Of a stretch of DNA of 64,000 nt, positions 35,059 to 45,412 are shown piece by piece (positions within the stretch are counted from its first letter, which is position 1; each line of letters starts with the position of its first letter). The position numbers and the translations under genes were made by a program. The stretch covers positions 1,865,485 to 1,929,484 of the forward strand of contig DS999531.1 in assembly GCA_000158135.1 (NCBI GenBank), read 5' to 3'. The notes beneath the pieces were generated by a model. The model was not told where the DNA came from. It did not search any database and saw nothing but the letters and a program-made list of their open reading frames with translations. This DNA is from Rhodobacteraceae bacterium KLH11. Lineage in GTDB: Bacteria; Pseudomonadota; Alphaproteobacteria; Rhodobacterales; Rhodobacteraceae.

Positions 35059-36576
35059 TCACACATGCGCCACCTCCATGCCGTGCGCACCGCCCATCAT
35101 CAGGCCGATCTCGTCCACCGTCAGGCCGGTGGTCGGGCGCGGGGCACTCAGGCGGCCTTCGTTCAGGGCCGCAAAACTGTCCGAGATTTCCATCAGCTCG
35201 TCGAGGTCCTGCGAGATGCAGATGACCGCGCTCCCCTTTGCGGCCAGATCCAGAATAGCCTGCCGGATCGAGGCCGCCGCCGCAGCGTCCACACCCCATG
35301 TGGGTTGGTTCACCACCAGGACATCCGGGTTCTGCAACACTTCACGCCCGATGACGAATTTCTGCAAATTCCCGCCCGAAAGTGACCGCGCCGCATTTTC
35401 AGGTCCCGGCGTGCGGACGTCGAATGCGCTTATGATCTTCTCGGCAAAGCTTCTGGTATCGGCCCATTTCAGAAAGCCATTGCTTTCCAGACCCTCACGA
35501 ACCGACCCGGTAAGCAGGGCATTTTCGACCAGGCTCATATCCGGCGCGGCTGCATGGCCCAGACGTTCCTCGGGTGCGGTCAGCACACCAAGCCTGCGCC
35601 GTGCGGTCGGGCCCAGCTTGCCAATGGGCTGACCGTTAAACCTGATTGCATCGGCAGGTGTCTGGATTTCTCCTGACAACACACCCAGCAACTCATCCTG
35701 TCCGTTGCCGGCGACACCGCCAATCCCCAACACTTCACCTTTACGCACTGTCAGGTGGACGTTTTTCAGCGCAGTGCCAAACTCCGATGGGGATGGCACA
35801 GACAACCCGCTGACATCCAGCGCAACCTCACCAAACTCGCGCCCTGCGCGTTCAGGGGTCTGCAAGGTCGCTCCTACCATCATCTCGGCCATATCCCGCG
35901 CCGAAGTTTCGGCCGGGATGCATTCACCCACATTCTTGCCCAGCCGCAAAATCGTGGCGTGGTCGCACAAGGTGCGGATTTCTTCCAGCTTGTGCGAGAT
36001 ATAGAGGATCGAGGTGCCCTCAGACCGCAGCTTGTTCAGTGTTTCGAACAGGATATCAACCTCCTGCGGCGTCAAAACCGAGGTCGGCTCGTCCATGATC
36101 AGCAACTTGGGATCCTGCAGCAGGCAGCGAATGATTTCGACCCGCTGACGCTCTCCGGCAGAAAGATCGCCAACCGTGCGATACGGGTCCAGCGGCAGGC
36201 CATAGGTCTCGGAAACGTCGCGGATGCGCGAGGCCAGATCACCCATCGAGGGTGGGTTTTCCATCCCAAGCGCGATGTTCTCGGCCACGTTCAGCGCATC
36301 AAACAGCGAGAAATGCTGAAACACCATCGCGATCCCGTCAGCGCGGGCCGCACGGGGCTCGGGCGGCGCAAAGGGCTGCCCGCGCAGTTGCATGATGCCG
36401 CTGTCGGGTTTCACCAACCCGTAGATCATCTTGACCAGCGTGGATTTCCCCGCGCCATTTTCGCCGAGCAGGGCGTGAACCTCACCCTCACCGATGTCAA
36501 ACGACACCTGATCATTGGCCACAACACCGGGATAGGCCTTGGTCAGCCCTTGCAAACTTAACAGAGGAGTGGTCAC
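35059..36576 (-). CDS. ABC transporter ATP-binding protein (duplicated, nucleoside/purine type)
   Basis: 505 residues with two ABC domains, like the sugar and nucleoside importers (YufO type). First domain: Walker A ALLGENGAGKSTLVK, signature LSAGERQRVEI, Walker B LLIMDEPTSVLT, H-loop SHKLEEI. Second domain: degenerate Walker A (GIGGVAGNGQDELLG), signature LSGGNLQKFVI, DVLVVNQPTWGVD in the Walker B position, and ISQDLDEL in place of the H-loop. Its ATG overlaps the xdhC stop by 4 bp, which ties uptake to xanthine oxidation in one transcript. Confidence 0.92.
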   Translation of the reverse strand: MTTPLLSLQGLTKAYPGVVANDQVSFDIGEGEVHALLGENGAGKSTLVKMIYGLVKPDSGIMQLRGQPFAPPEPRAARADGIAMVFQHFSLFDALNVAENIALGMENPPSMGDLASRIRDVSETYGLPLDPYRTVGDLSAGERQRVEIIRCLLQDPKLLIMDEPTSVLTPQEVDILFETLNKLRSEGTSILYISHKLEEIRTLCDHATILRLGKNVGECIPAETSARDMAEMMVGATLQTPERAGREFGEVALDVSGLSVPSPSEFGTALKNVHLTVRKGEVLGIGGVAGNGQDELLGVLSGEIQTPADAIRFNGQPIGKLGPTARRRLGVLTAPEERLGHAAAPDMSLVENALLTGSVREGLESNGFLKWADTRSFAEKIISAFDVRTPGPENAARSLSGGNLQKFVIGREVLQNPDVLVVNQPTWGVDAAAAASIRQAILDLAAKGSAVICISQDLDELMEISDSFAALNEGRLSAPRPTTGLTVDEIGLMMGGAHGMEVAHV

Positions 36577-37538
36577 GCGCTCAGGTCCTTCTTCAAATCA
36601 TTCTGCCGGGCCGGACGCAGCAATTGGGATGCGACACCAACGGCGATCATCTGCGGGTGTTTTCCCAGACCCGGTTCACCAATCGGGCAGGTGATCCGGT
36701 TGATCTGCTCGGGCGAATGGCCAAGTGCAGCCAGCCGTGACCGGAACCGTGCCCATTTCGTAGCCGAGCCGATCAGCCCTGCAAAGCGGAAATCGTGTAA
36801 AAGCAGCCGGTTGCACAATTCAAGGTCCAGAGTGTGTGAATATGTCAGCACAAGGTGCTCCGCATCGGTTGGCGCATGCCCTGCCAGTTCTCCGGGTTTT
36901 GCAGCCGGAACGATTGTCACGCCGTTGTGCACCGTTTCCGGAAATCGTTCCGGGCTGGTATCAACCCAGGTAATCGCCAGATCCGGCAGCGGTGACAGAA
37001 CCTCCACCAAGGCGCGGCCAACATGGCCAGCCCCCCAGATCCACAGATCACGGGCTGGTTTATGCACCGGCTCGATCAGCCAGCCATCAACCAGCTGAGG
37101 TGCGGGCCGGACGCCCTGATTACGGGCCCGGGCCAGAATCCGCCTGACTGCCAGCGGCTGGGCACCGGACTCCGGTTGCTTCTCCTTATCGAAACCTGGT
37201 GCCACGGCCCTTGCGACAACCTCGCCTGTCAAACGGGCAACGGACGCGGCATCGTACAGTTCGGACACCAGCGAGACCACCCCGCCACAGCACTGCCCCA
37301 GATCGGGCCCGAGTGCATGCCGGGTCAACCGAACCGGCTCTGTCTGGGAACGCGCGACTTCTGTGGCCTGAAACTCCAGCGTCCCGCCGCCGATCGTGCC
37401 ACTTTGGCCATCCTTCCAGACCAGCATCGCAGCCCCGACCTCGCGTGGGGATGATCCCTTGATCCGGGCGATGACAACCCGGACCACTTTCCCATGGGTT
37501 TTGACCGCCTCCCTCAAAGCCTCAAGATCAAATCCCAT
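36573..37538 (-). CDS. xdhC: XdhC, xanthine dehydrogenase accessory protein
   Basis: I place the start at ATG 37538 ([16 protein letters not shown]), which overlaps the xdhB stop as TGATG; a frame extension of 39 residues upstream is not credible. 321 residues. N-terminal VIARIKGSSPREVGAAMLV and GTIGGGTLEFQATEVA, C-terminal Rossmann part LWIWGAGHVGRALVEVL, VDTSPERFPETV, and FAGLIGSATKWARFRSRLA, ending with GLGKHPQMIAVGVASQLL. XdhC binds molybdenum cofactor, aids its sulfuration and inserts it into XdhB. Confidence 0.92.
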   Translation of the reverse strand: MGFDLEALREAVKTHGKVVRVVIARIKGSSPREVGAAMLVWKDGQSGTIGGGTLEFQATEVARSQTEPVRLTRHALGPDLGQCCGGVVSLVSELYDAASVARLTGEVVARAVAPGFDKEKQPESGAQPLAVRRILARARNQGVRPAPQLVDGWLIEPVHKPARDLWIWGAGHVGRALVEVLSPLPDLAITWVDTSPERFPETVHNGVTIVPAAKPGELAGHAPTDAEHLVLTYSHTLDLELCNRLLLHDFRFAGLIGSATKWARFRSRLAALGHSPEQINRITCPIGEPGLGKHPQMIAVGVASQLLRPARQNDLKKDLSA

Positions 37539-39868
37539 CAGATACCTCCCTTCACCCGCTGAACGCCGTGCCAGATTTCTTCGGCTGTGGCGGGCGCATC
37601 CAGCGCCGGGTAGCGGTTGCCACAGGCTGCCACCGCGTTCGACAGGGCCAACCACGCTGAGATGCCCAGCATGAAAGGCGGCTCACCCACCGCTTTTGAT
37701 CGATAGATTGTCTCTTCGCGGTTCTCGCCATCCCAAAGCGCCACGTTGAAGATGTCGGGCCGGTCAGAACAGGCCGGTATTTTATAGGTCGAGGGCGCGT
37801 GCGTGCGCAGATTACCCTTGCCGTCCCAAACCAGCTCTTCGGTGGTCAGCCAACCCGCGCCCTGTACATAACCGCCTTCGACCTGCCCAATGTCCAGAGC
37901 AGGGTTCAGCGATGCCCCGGCATCGTGCAAGATATCCGTGCGCAAAATGCGATTTTCACCGGTCAGCATGTCGATGGCGACCTCGGTTACCGAGGCGCCA
38001 TAGGCGAAATAAAAGAACGGACGGCCCTGACCCTTTATCCGGTCCCACTCAATCTTGGGGGTTTTGTAGAAACCGGTTGCCGACAGGCTGACCCGGCCCT
38101 GATAGACCAGTGCGGCAGCTTCGGCAAAGCTGTAACTCTCACCACCGACCACAACCCGCCCCTCGGCAAAGACAACGGCTGACGGGTCGGCCTGATGCCG
38201 TTCGGCCAGATAGGCGGCCATCCGGTCACGGATCGTATCACAGGCTGCTTTTACAGCCATGCCGTTCAGGTCACTGCCCGAAGATGCCGCCGTGGCCGAT
38301 GTGTTGGGCACCTTGGCCGTATCGGTTGCGGTGATTTTCACCATCTCCAACGGGATGCCAAAACGCGCTGCAGCCACCTGCGCGACCTTCTGAAACAGAC
38401 CTTGGCCCATTTCCGTGCCGCCATGATTCAGATGGACCGAGCCATCCTGATACACATGCACCAGCGCCCCCGCCTGATTGAGATGGGTCAATGTGAACGA
38501 GATACCGAACTTGACTGGAGAAAAGGCAATACCCTTCTTGATCACCCTGTTCTCGGCGTTCCATGCCTCAATGGCTGTCTTACGCGCTGCGTAGTCGCTG
38601 GATTTCAACAGCTGTTCAGTCATGCCATGCAGTTCAAAATCCTCGACCTCCATCCCGTAAGGCGTGGTATTCTTCATCTTTTCCGAAATACTCCGGGGGG
38701 CTAGGGGGGCAGAGCCCCCCCGCGACGGGGCTGCATAATAGTTCCTCCGACGCAGCTCGGCCGGGTCCAGCTCCAACATATGTGCTGCATGGTCCATGAC
38801 CCGTTCGATACCCACCACGCCCTGCGGTCCTCCGAACCCGCGATAGGCGGTGGCGGATTGGGTATTGGTCTTCAACCGATGGCTTTCAATCCGTGCGTTG
38901 GGCAGCAGATAGGCATTGTCCGAATGCAGCATCGCGCGGTCGGCGACTGGTAAAGACAGGTCCTGGGCCCAGCCGCAGATTGCGTAGTGCAGGAATGAAA
39001 CGCCCTGAATTTGACCGTTTTCGTCAAAACCGGCGCGGTACGAAATCCGGAACGCGTGGCGTTTGCCGGTAATGATCATGTCATCGTCGCGGTCATAGCG
39101 CATCTTGCAGGCCTTGCCCGTCGCACGCGCCGCTACGGCGCAGGCCACGGCCAGCGCATTGCCCTGACTTTCCTTGCCGCCAAAGCCTCCGCCCATGCGA
39201 CGCGTCTCAACCCGGATGGCGTGCATCGGAACACCCAGGGCATCCGCGACCTTGTGCTGGATCTCGGTCGGGTGCTGGGTGGAGCTGTGCACCAACATAT
39301 CTCCGCCTTCATTCGGGACCGCCAGTGCGGCCTGACCTTCCAGATAAAAATGCTCTTGCCCGCCGATCTCGAAACTGTCCTCAATGACATGGGTCGAGGC
39401 GGCGATGGCCGCATCGGCATCGCCTTTGGCATAGATGCGCGGACCGTCTTCAAAGCGGCTGTCGGCGGCCAAAGCCTCTTCGACCGTCAGAATCGGGGTT
39501 TCTTCGGCATAGTCGACCTGACCCAGCCGTGCTGCCTTGCGGGCGGCCAGATGGCTGGTGGCGATAACCAGAAAGACGGGTTGGCCAACATAGTGGACGG
39601 TGCCATCGGACAGCAGCGGTTCATCATGGATCGATGGCGAGACATCATTGGCAAAGGGCAGGTCTTCGGCTGTCATTACCATGACCACGCCTTTGGCAGC
39701 CCGCACCGCAGACAGGTCGATCGAAGTGATCGTACCCTTGGCGATCGGGCTGAGGCCAAATGCCAGATGCAGTGTGCCTTTCGGGGTCGGGATATCATCC
39801 ACGTATCGCGCAGTGCCTGAAACATGCAGTGGCGCTGCGTCATGGGGCAGGGGGGTGGTCACGCTCAT
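37538..39868 (-). CDS. xdhB: Xanthine dehydrogenase, molybdopterin-binding subunit, with an in-frame repeat insert
   Basis: 776 residues. Mo-cofactor and substrate residues are present: GGFGGKESQ (cofactor loop), [12 protein letters not shown] (the Arg that orients purine), [20 protein letters not shown], and VGEPPFMLG near the C-terminus, whose Glu is the catalytic base of R. capsulatus XDH. Residues about 379-400 ([19 protein letters not shown]) are encoded by a palindromic-type repeat and interrupt the run RRNYYAAP...[11 protein letters not shown] that is continuous in relatives I know. The insert keeps the frame. The subunit works with XdhA to oxidise hypoxanthine and xanthine to urate. 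Its ATG overlaps the xdhA stop by 4 bp. Confidence 0.93.
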   Translation of the reverse strand: MSVTTPLPHDAAPLHVSGTARYVDDIPTPKGTLHLAFGLSPIAKGTITSIDLSAVRAAKGVVMVMTAEDLPFANDVSPSIHDEPLLSDGTVHYVGQPVFLVIATSHLAARKAARLGQVDYAEETPILTVEEALAADSRFEDGPRIYAKGDADAAIAASTHVIEDSFEIGGQEHFYLEGQAALAVPNEGGDMLVHSSTQHPTEIQHKVADALGVPMHAIRVETRRMGGGFGGKESQGNALAVACAVAARATGKACKMRYDRDDDMIITGKRHAFRISYRAGFDENGQIQGVSFLHYAICGWAQDLSLPVADRAMLHSDNAYLLPNARIESHRLKTNTQSATAYRGFGGPQGVVGIERVMDHAAHMLELDPAELRRRNYYAAPSRGGSAPLAPRSISEKMKNTTPYGMEVEDFELHGMTEQLLKSSDYAARKTAIEAWNAENRVIKKGIAFSPVKFGISFTLTHLNQAGALVHVYQDGSVHLNHGGTEMGQGLFQKVAQVAAARFGIPLEMVKITATDTAKVPNTSATAASSGSDLNGMAVKAACDTIRDRMAAYLAERHQADPSAVVFAEGRVVVGGESYSFAEAAALVYQGRVSLSATGFYKTPKIEWDRIKGQGRPFFYFAYGASVTEVAIDMLTGENRILRTDILHDAGASLNPALDIGQVEGGYVQGAGWLTTEELVWDGKGNLRTHAPSTYKIPACSDRPDIFNVALWDGENREETIYRSKAVGEPPFMLGISAWLALSNAVAACGNRYPALDAPATAEEIWHGVQRVKGGI
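38670..38730 (-). repeat. Palindromic-type repeat, copy 4, inside xdhB
   Basis: On the minus (coding) strand it reads GGGGGGCTCTGCCCCCC then TAGCCCCCCGGAGTATTTCG and GAAAAGATGAAGAA. The GC part can fold (GGGGGGC TCT GCCCCCC). It is translated in frame without a stop as about 20 residues. Confidence 0.8.
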
Positions 39869-41268
39869 GACGTTACCTCCAGCACGTTGGTGATCTCGCC
39901 CTGATCTTCAAGATAGTAGCGTTCCAGCATCGCTTTGGCCGTCTTCAGGCGATACACGGCCGAGGCGCGCATGTCCGTGAGGGGCGCGTAATCCTTGTCA
40001 AAACCGGGCAATGCGGCCTGAATGGTTTCAGCCGTCCATGGCTTGCCGATCAGCGCGGCCTCGACACTCAATGCCCGTTTCGGGGTTCCGGCCATGCCGC
40101 CAAAGGCGATGCGCGCCTGCGAGACGATGCCGTCTGACACGGTGATGTTGAAACAGCCGCACACGGCCGAGATGTCCTGATCAAAGCGTTTGCTGAGCTT
40201 GTAGCATTTCAGGTGATCCGGTTGCCGCGGGACGCTGACCGCCTCGACAAATTCGCCGGGGGTGCGATCCTGCTTGCCATAGTCCAGGAAGAACTCTTCC
40301 AGCGGGATAGAGCGGCGCGCATCGCCCTTGCGCAGATGCAATGTGGCGTTCAGGGCGATCAGGGCGGGCGGGTTGTCTCCGATCGGAGAGCCATTGGCGA
40401 TATTGCCACCGACCGTGGCCGCGTGGCGCACCTGAACGCTGGCGTAGCGCCGGATCATTTCGGCGTATGAGGGATGAAGGTCAGCCAGCGCCTTGCGCAT
40501 ATGGTTCATATCGACCATGGCCCCGAGGCGGATTTCTTTGTCGCTTATCGTGACCTGTTTCAGGTCGCTGCAGTGGTTCAGGAAGATCGCGGGGCCCAGA
40601 TCGCGGAGCTGCTTGGTAACCCACAGGCTCACATCAGTTGCGCCAGCCACCAGGGTGGCGTTTGGGTTTTGAAGGTAGAGCGCGGCCAGATCATCAGCGT
40701 TTTGGGGCAGGAGACGGGTGGGGGGCTCTGCCCCCCGGCCTGCGGCCTCCCCCCGAGGTATTTTTGAACAAGAGAAGGCCTGGTCGGTGGTGATCCATTC
40801 GGGGACTGGCTGGTTTGCGGCGGCCCGGGCGGCGCGGATGATCGGGGCGTAGCCGGTGCAGCGGCACAGGTTGCCCGCCAATTGAGTGTCATGGTCGGTT
40901 GCGCCACTGGCGTGGCCAGCGACCATCGACATGATGAAGCCCGGGGTGCAGAACCCGCACTGCGACCCGTGCAGGTCGACCATGGCCTGTTGGACCGGAT
41001 GGGCGGTCTGATTGGGGCCGCTGACACCTTCGATGGTGCGGATCGCCTTGCCATGCAGTTGCGGCAGGAAGAGGATGCAGGAATTCAGGGCCTTGGGGCC
41101 GTTTTCGTCGATTACCATGACGGTGCAGGCCCCGCAGTCGCCTTCGTTGCAACCTTCTTTGGTGCCGGTCAGGCCGCGATCTTCGCGCAGCCAGTCAAGC
41201 AAGGTGGCTGTCGGATCGATATCCGCCAGGTCCACTGTCTCTCCGTTCAGAAGAAACGTGATGTTCAT
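39865..41268 (-). CDS. xdhA: Xanthine dehydrogenase small subunit (2Fe-2S and FAD domains), with an in-frame repeat insert
   Basis: 467 residues. Plant-type [2Fe-2S] cluster Cys at about 40, 45, 48 and 64 ([14 protein letters not shown] ... LNSC), second cluster at about 104, 107, 135 and 137 ([17 protein letters not shown]). FAD domain with [32 protein letters not shown] and [13 protein letters not shown]. Residues about 165-187 ([20 protein letters not shown]) are encoded by a palindromic-type repeat lying exactly in the linker between the Fe-S and FAD domains. First gene of the seven-gene minus-strand purine operon. Promoter expected in the 343-bp divergent gap before dnaE. Confidence 0.93.
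   Translation of the reverse strand: MNITFLLNGETVDLADIDPTATLLDWLREDRGLTGTKEGCNEGDCGACTVMVIDENGPKALNSCILFLPQLHGKAIRTIEGVSGPNQTAHPVQQAMVDLHGSQCGFCTPGFIMSMVAGHASGATDHDTQLAGNLCRCTGYAPIIRAARAAANQPVPEWITTDQAFSCSKIPRGEAAGRGAEPPTRLLPQNADDLAALYLQNPNATLVAGATDVSLWVTKQLRDLGPAIFLNHCSDLKQVTISDKEIRLGAMVDMNHMRKALADLHPSYAEMIRRYASVQVRHAATVGGNIANGSPIGDNPPALIALNATLHLRKGDARRSIPLEEFFLDYGKQDRTPGEFVEAVSVPRQPDHLKCYKLSKRFDQDISAVCGCFNITVSDGIVSQARIAFGGMAGTPKRALSVEAALIGKPWTAETIQAALPGFDKDYAPLTDMRASAVYRLKTAKAMLERYYLEDQGEITNVLEVTS
40718..40778 (+). repeat. Palindromic-type repeat, copy 5, inside xdhA
   Basis: On the plus strand it reads GTGGGGGGCTCTGCCCCCC, then GGCCTGCGGCCT and CCCCCCGAGGTATTTTTGAA with an AAGAGAAGG tail, matching copy 4 in the opposite orientation relative to the genes. 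Translated on the minus strand it stays open and forms the inter-domain linker of XdhA. Confidence 0.8.
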
Positions 41269-41611
41269 GCGAGAAACCCGTCGCGTTACCCGGTTGCGCC
41301 CCTTGGTGCCCTCCTTCGATGCGACGTAGAAAGAGTGGCGGGCGGATAGCTTGCCGTTTGATGTTAGGAATAGCGGGACTTGTCTGGCAAGAAAAACTGC
41401 CCCTATGATGGTGTGTCAGGCTTGGCCGGTTGCGATTTGGCAGGAGTGTCTGATATTCAGCTATTTGAAATTAAAGCGTTTTCCGATTCAGGAATGCCGT
41501 GATGTCCGAAGCACCTTCTGAAAAAGCCGAATAATCCGGGGTGATTTTTTTGACATTCCGGAGCGCCGGTTCCCGCTTTTGCCGCGTCGCTGGCTGGGGT
41601 AGCGTAGAGGA
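41269..41611. other. Divergent regulatory gap between xdhA and dnaE
   Basis: 343 bp without a gene. It must hold promoters in both directions. AT-rich DNA at about 41450-41485 (ATATTCAGCTATTTGAAATT) is the best promoter candidate, but no clear -35/-10 pair or operator palindrome stands out. Confidence 0.45.
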
Positions 41612-44600
41612 ATGAGCAGTATTCCCCGATTCATTCACCTCCGCGTTCACACCGAATATTCCCTGTTGGAAGGGGCCGTGCGGCTGAAGAAGCTGCCTGG
41701 CCTGTGCGAACAGATGGAGATGCCCGCCGTCGCAGTGACGGACACCAATAGCATGTTCTCGGCGCTGGAGTTTTCTGTGGCAGCCAGCGGGGCGGGCGTG
41801 CAGCCGATCATGGGGTGTCAGGTTGATCTGACTTATGTGCAGGCTCAACCCGGGGAAAAGCCCAAAGCGCCTGCGCCGCTGGTGCTGCTGGCGCAGTCCG
41901 AGCTTGGATATGAGAACCTGATGAAGCTGAGCTCTTGCCTTTATGTGGATAAGGGAGGGCAGTTGCCGCAGGTCACGCTGGAGGAACTGGCTGACCGATC
42001 CGATGGTCTGATCTGCCTGACCGGAGGGCCCGACGGACCGGTTGGGCATCTGTTGCAGCAAGGGCAGCGCCCGGCGGCTGAGGCTTTGGTGGACCGTTTG
42101 GCGGGGATGTTTCCGGATCGGCTCTATATGGAATTGCAGCGCCACCCGGGTGAAGATGGTCAGCCCGAAGCCGAACGCCTGACCGAGCGGGGCCATGTTG
42201 AGATGGCTTATGCCAAGGACCTGCCTCTGGTCGCCACCAATGACGTCTATTTCCCGACCTCGGACATGTATGAGGCGCATGATGCGCTGATCTGCATTGC
42301 CGAGGGGGCCTATGTCGATCAGCAGGAAGGCCGGCGGCGCCTGACCGCGCAGCACTATTTCAAGTCGCAGCAGGAAATGGTGACCCTGTTCGCCGATCTG
42401 CCCGAGGCCATCGAGAACACCGTCGAGATTGCCAAGCGCTGCGCTTTCATGGCCTATCGCCGCGATCCGATCCTGCCGAAATTTGCCGATGACGAGGTGG
42501 CGGAATTGCGCCGCATCGCGAACGAGGGTTTGCAGAAGCGTCTGGCGGTGATCCCGCATGCGGTGACGCCTGAGGAGTATCAGGAACGGCTGGATTTCGA
42601 GCTTGGCATCATCGAGGGCATGGGCTTTCCCGGCTACTTCCTGATCGTGGCGGATTTTATCCAATGGGCCAAGGACGAGGATATCCCGGTTGGTCCGGGG
42701 CGCGGGTCGGGTGCGGGATCTTTGGTGGCTTATGCGCTGACGATCACCGACCTTGATCCGCTGCGCTATTCCCTGCTGTTCGAACGGTTTTTGAACCCCG
42801 AACGCGTCTCGATGCCCGACTTCGACATCGATTTCTGCATGGATCGTCGGGAAGAGGTGATCCGCTACGTGCAGCAGAAATACGGGCGCGACAAGGTGGG
42901 GCAGATCATCACCTTTGGGGCTTTGCTGTCGAAGGCCGCCGTGCGCGATATCGGCCGCGTTTTGCAGATGCCTTACGGGCAGGTGGACCGTTTGTCCAAG
43001 ATGATCCCGGTCGAAGGGGTCAAACCCGTGTCGATCGAAAAGGCGCTGAAGGATGAACCCCGCCTGCGTGACGAGGCGCGCAGCGAAGAGGTGGTGGAAC
43101 GGCTGCTCACTTATGGCCAGCAGGTGGAGGGGTTGCTAAGGAATGCCTCGACCCACGCGGCGGGGGTGGTGATCGGGGACCGGCCTCTGGACGCGCTGGT
43201 GCCGCTCTATCAGGACCCGCGTTCGGATATGCCCGCGACCCAGTTCAACATGAAATGGGTGGAGCAGGCGGGGCTGGTGAAGTTCGACTTTCTGGGCCTG
43301 AAAACCCTGACCGTAATCCAGAACGCCATGGACCTGATCTTCAAATCCGGGCGGGATTTGCACATCGCCCCGGACGGCACAGAGCTTTATGAACCCGCCG
43401 ACGGGGCCGTGAACCAGATCAACGCGATCCCGCTGGATGATGAGGCCACGTACAAGCTCTATTCAGCGGCCAAAACGGTGGCGGTGTTCCAGGTGGAATC
43501 CTCGGGTATGATGGATGCGCTCAAGCGGATGAAGCCGGACTGTATCGAAGATATCATCGCCCTCGTCGCCCTCTACCGCCCCGGCCCGATGGAGAACATC
43601 CCCAAGTTCTGCGAGGTCAAGAACAAGCTGAGCCAACGCGACACGCTGCACCCCTCTATCGACCACATTCTGGACGAAACCCAAGGCATCATCGTCTACC
43701 AGGAACAGGTGATGCAGATCGCACAGGAAATGGCGGGCTACAGCCTTGGTGGTGCGGACCTGTTGCGCCGCGCGATGGGTAAGAAAATTCAAGAGGCGAT
43801 GGATGCCGAGCGGCCCAAATTCCTTAAAGGTGCGGCCGAGAATGATGTGGACGAGGCCAAGGCGACCGAGGTCTGGAACCTGCTGGACAAGTTTGCCAAT
43901 TACGGTTTCAACAAATCGCATGCTGCCGCCTATGCTGTGGTCAGCTATCAGACCGGCTGGTTGAAGGCGAACCACCCGGTTGAGTTCATGGCAGGCGTCA
44001 TGAACTGCGATATCCATCTGACTGACAAGCTGGCGGTTTACTTCGAAGAGGTCCGCAAAGGGCTGGATCTGCCCTACGTGCCACCCTGCGTGAACCGGTC
44101 GCAATCGACCTTTGATGTGGTGGACGGAGAACTGGTCTATGCGCTGGGCGCGCTCAAGAACGTGGGCGTCGAGGCAATGAACCTTGTGGTCGAGGGGCGT
44201 GCGGGCAAGCCTTTCGTCAACCTCTTTGATTTTGCCCGCCGGGTCGATCTGAAGAAAGTCGGCAAACGCCCGTTGGAAATGCTGGCGCGGGCCGGGGCGT
44301 TTGATCAACTCGACAAGAACCGCCGCCGGGTGTTTGAAAGCCTTGATCCGCTGGTGCAGTATTCTGCGGCGATCCACGAACAGAAGAACTCTAACCAGGT
44401 CTCTCTGTTTGGTGAGGCAGGCGATGACCTGCCAGAGCCGCGCCTGTCGCCATCATCCGACTGGCTGCCCGCCGAACGTCTCAGCGAAGAGTTCAAGGCC
44501 ATTGGCTTTTACCTCTCAGGTCACCCGCTGGATGATTATATGCCCGCATTGAAGCGCAAGCAGGTGCTGACGCTGGATGAGGTGATGGAAAAGGCCCGGT

Positions 44601-45112
44601 CAGGTCCGTTGATCGCCAAGATGGCAGGTGTTGTCGCCGGGCGGCAGGAGCGGAAATCGGCGCGCGGCAACCGGTTTGCCTTTGCCCAGCTGTCCGATCC
44701 AACGGGGGCCTTTGAGGTGACGTTATTCTCGGAAACGCTGGAAAAATCGCGCGAGTTTCTGGAGACCGGCGCGCAGGTGGTGTTGACCGCCGAGGCGACG
44801 ATGGAGGCTGATCAGCTCAAACTGCTGGGCCGATCCGTTGGCCCCGTTGATGCGGTCGTGGCCGAGGCCGGGGCAACGGGGCTGCGCGTTTTCGTCGAAG
44901 ATGCAGCGGTGTTGCCCACAATGGCCACGGTGCTGGAAGAGGCTGAAACCTCGGTCAAGCGGGCCGCCAAGGGGCCGGTCTATGTGTGTCTCTTCGATCC
45001 CGGGCTACCGGGAGAGGTCGAGATGGATCTGGGCAGAAACTATGCGATCAACCCCCAGATCAAGGGTGCGCTCAAATCGCTGGAAGGGATATCAGAGATC
45101 GAGGAAATCTGA
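41612..45112 (+). CDS. dnaE: DNA polymerase III alpha subunit
   Basis: 1166 residues from ATG 41612 with AGAGGA upstream, the usual length for replicative DnaE1. N-terminal PHP domain (HLRVHTEYSLLEGAVRL, AVTDTNSMFSALEF). Palm and catalytic region with GYFLIVADFIQWAKDEDIPVG, PGRGSGAGSLVAYAL and the metal-binding Asp pair in MPDFDIDFCMDRR. Then YGFNKSHAAAYAVVSYQTGWLKANHP, a helix-hairpin-helix segment, the beta-clamp-binding region (SNQVSLFGE at about residue 930) and an OB fold (VAGVVAGRQERKSARGNRFAF). Catalytic subunit of the replicative polymerase. ImuB/DnaE2 companions are absent, so this is DnaE1. Confidence 0.97.
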   Translation: MSSIPRFIHLRVHTEYSLLEGAVRLKKLPGLCEQMEMPAVAVTDTNSMFSALEFSVAASGAGVQPIMGCQVDLTYVQAQPGEKPKAPAPLVLLAQSELGYENLMKLSSCLYVDKGGQLPQVTLEELADRSDGLICLTGGPDGPVGHLLQQGQRPAAEALVDRLAGMFPDRLYMELQRHPGEDGQPEAERLTERGHVEMAYAKDLPLVATNDVYFPTSDMYEAHDALICIAEGAYVDQQEGRRRLTAQHYFKSQQEMVTLFADLPEAIENTVEIAKRCAFMAYRRDPILPKFADDEVAELRRIANEGLQKRLAVIPHAVTPEEYQERLDFELGIIEGMGFPGYFLIVADFIQWAKDEDIPVGPGRGSGAGSLVAYALTITDLDPLRYSLLFERFLNPERVSMPDFDIDFCMDRREEVIRYVQQKYGRDKVGQIITFGALLSKAAVRDIGRVLQMPYGQVDRLSKMIPVEGVKPVSIEKALKDEPRLRDEARSEEVVERLLTYGQQVEGLLRNASTHAAGVVIGDRPLDALVPLYQDPRSDMPATQFNMKWVEQAGLVKFDFLGLKTLTVIQNAMDLIFKSGRDLHIAPDGTELYEPADGAVNQINAIPLDDEATYKLYSAAKTVAVFQVESSGMMDALKRMKPDCIEDIIALVALYRPGPMENIPKFCEVKNKLSQRDTLHPSIDHILDETQGIIVYQEQVMQIAQEMAGYSLGGADLLRRAMGKKIQEAMDAERPKFLKGAAENDVDEAKATEVWNLLDKFANYGFNKSHAAAYAVVSYQTGWLKANHPVEFMAGVMNCDIHLTDKLAVYFEEVRKGLDLPYVPPCVNRSQSTFDVVDGELVYALGALKNVGVEAMNLVVEGRAGKPFVNLFDFARRVDLKKVGKRPLEMLARAGAFDQLDKNRRRVFESLDPLVQYSAAIHEQKNSNQVSLFGEAGDDLPEPRLSPSSDWLPAERLSEEFKAIGFYLSGHPLDDYMPALKRKQVLTLDEVMEKARSGPLIAKMAGVVAGRQERKSARGNRFAFAQLSDPTGAFEVTLFSETLEKSREFLETGAQVVLTAEATMEADQLKLLGRSVGPVDAVVAEAGATGLRVFVEDAAVLPTMATVLEEAETSVKRAAKGPVYVCLFDPGLPGEVEMDLGRNYAINPQIKGALKSLEGISEIEEI

Positions 45113-45199
45113 TTTCGCGCCGGATTTGTTGCCACAGAGGATGTGCCCGGCTAGGCTGAACGAACAACCTTTGGGGTCATTTCACAGGAGGTTTCCGAA

Positions 45200-45412
45200 A
45201 TGACAAGTTCAGGTAATGCTTTCAAGGTACTTTCATTGGCGATGGCATGCGCATTGGCCTTGTCCACGGCGGCCCATGCGGACGACAAGAAAAAGAAAAA
45301 CACGCTGACGGGCGCTTTGGTCGGCGCAGGTGTGGGCGCGTTGGTCGGGGACGGCAAAGGGGCAGCGATCGGTGGTGTTGCCGGTGCGATTATCGGACAT
45401 AACTGGAAATGA
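45200..45412 (+). CDS. Small exported glycine-zipper protein
   Basis: 70 residues, with CAGGAGGTT upstream. Signal peptide (FKVLSLAMACALALSTAAHA) followed by DDKKKKNTLTGALVGAGVGALVG and GKGAAIGGVAGAIIG, the repeated small-residue pattern of YMGG/glycine-zipper envelope proteins. These insert in or span a membrane through glycine-packed helices. The stop overlaps the next gene's ATG (ATGA). Confidence 0.8.
   Translation: MTSSGNAFKVLSLAMACALALSTAAHADDKKKKNTLTGALVGAGVGALVGDGKGAAIGGVAGAIIGHNWK

Noticed and set aside
41471..42664. 397-codon minus-strand frame opposite the dnaE start
   Set aside because: DnaE is certain on the other strand and the antisense frame is a GC-rich shadow.
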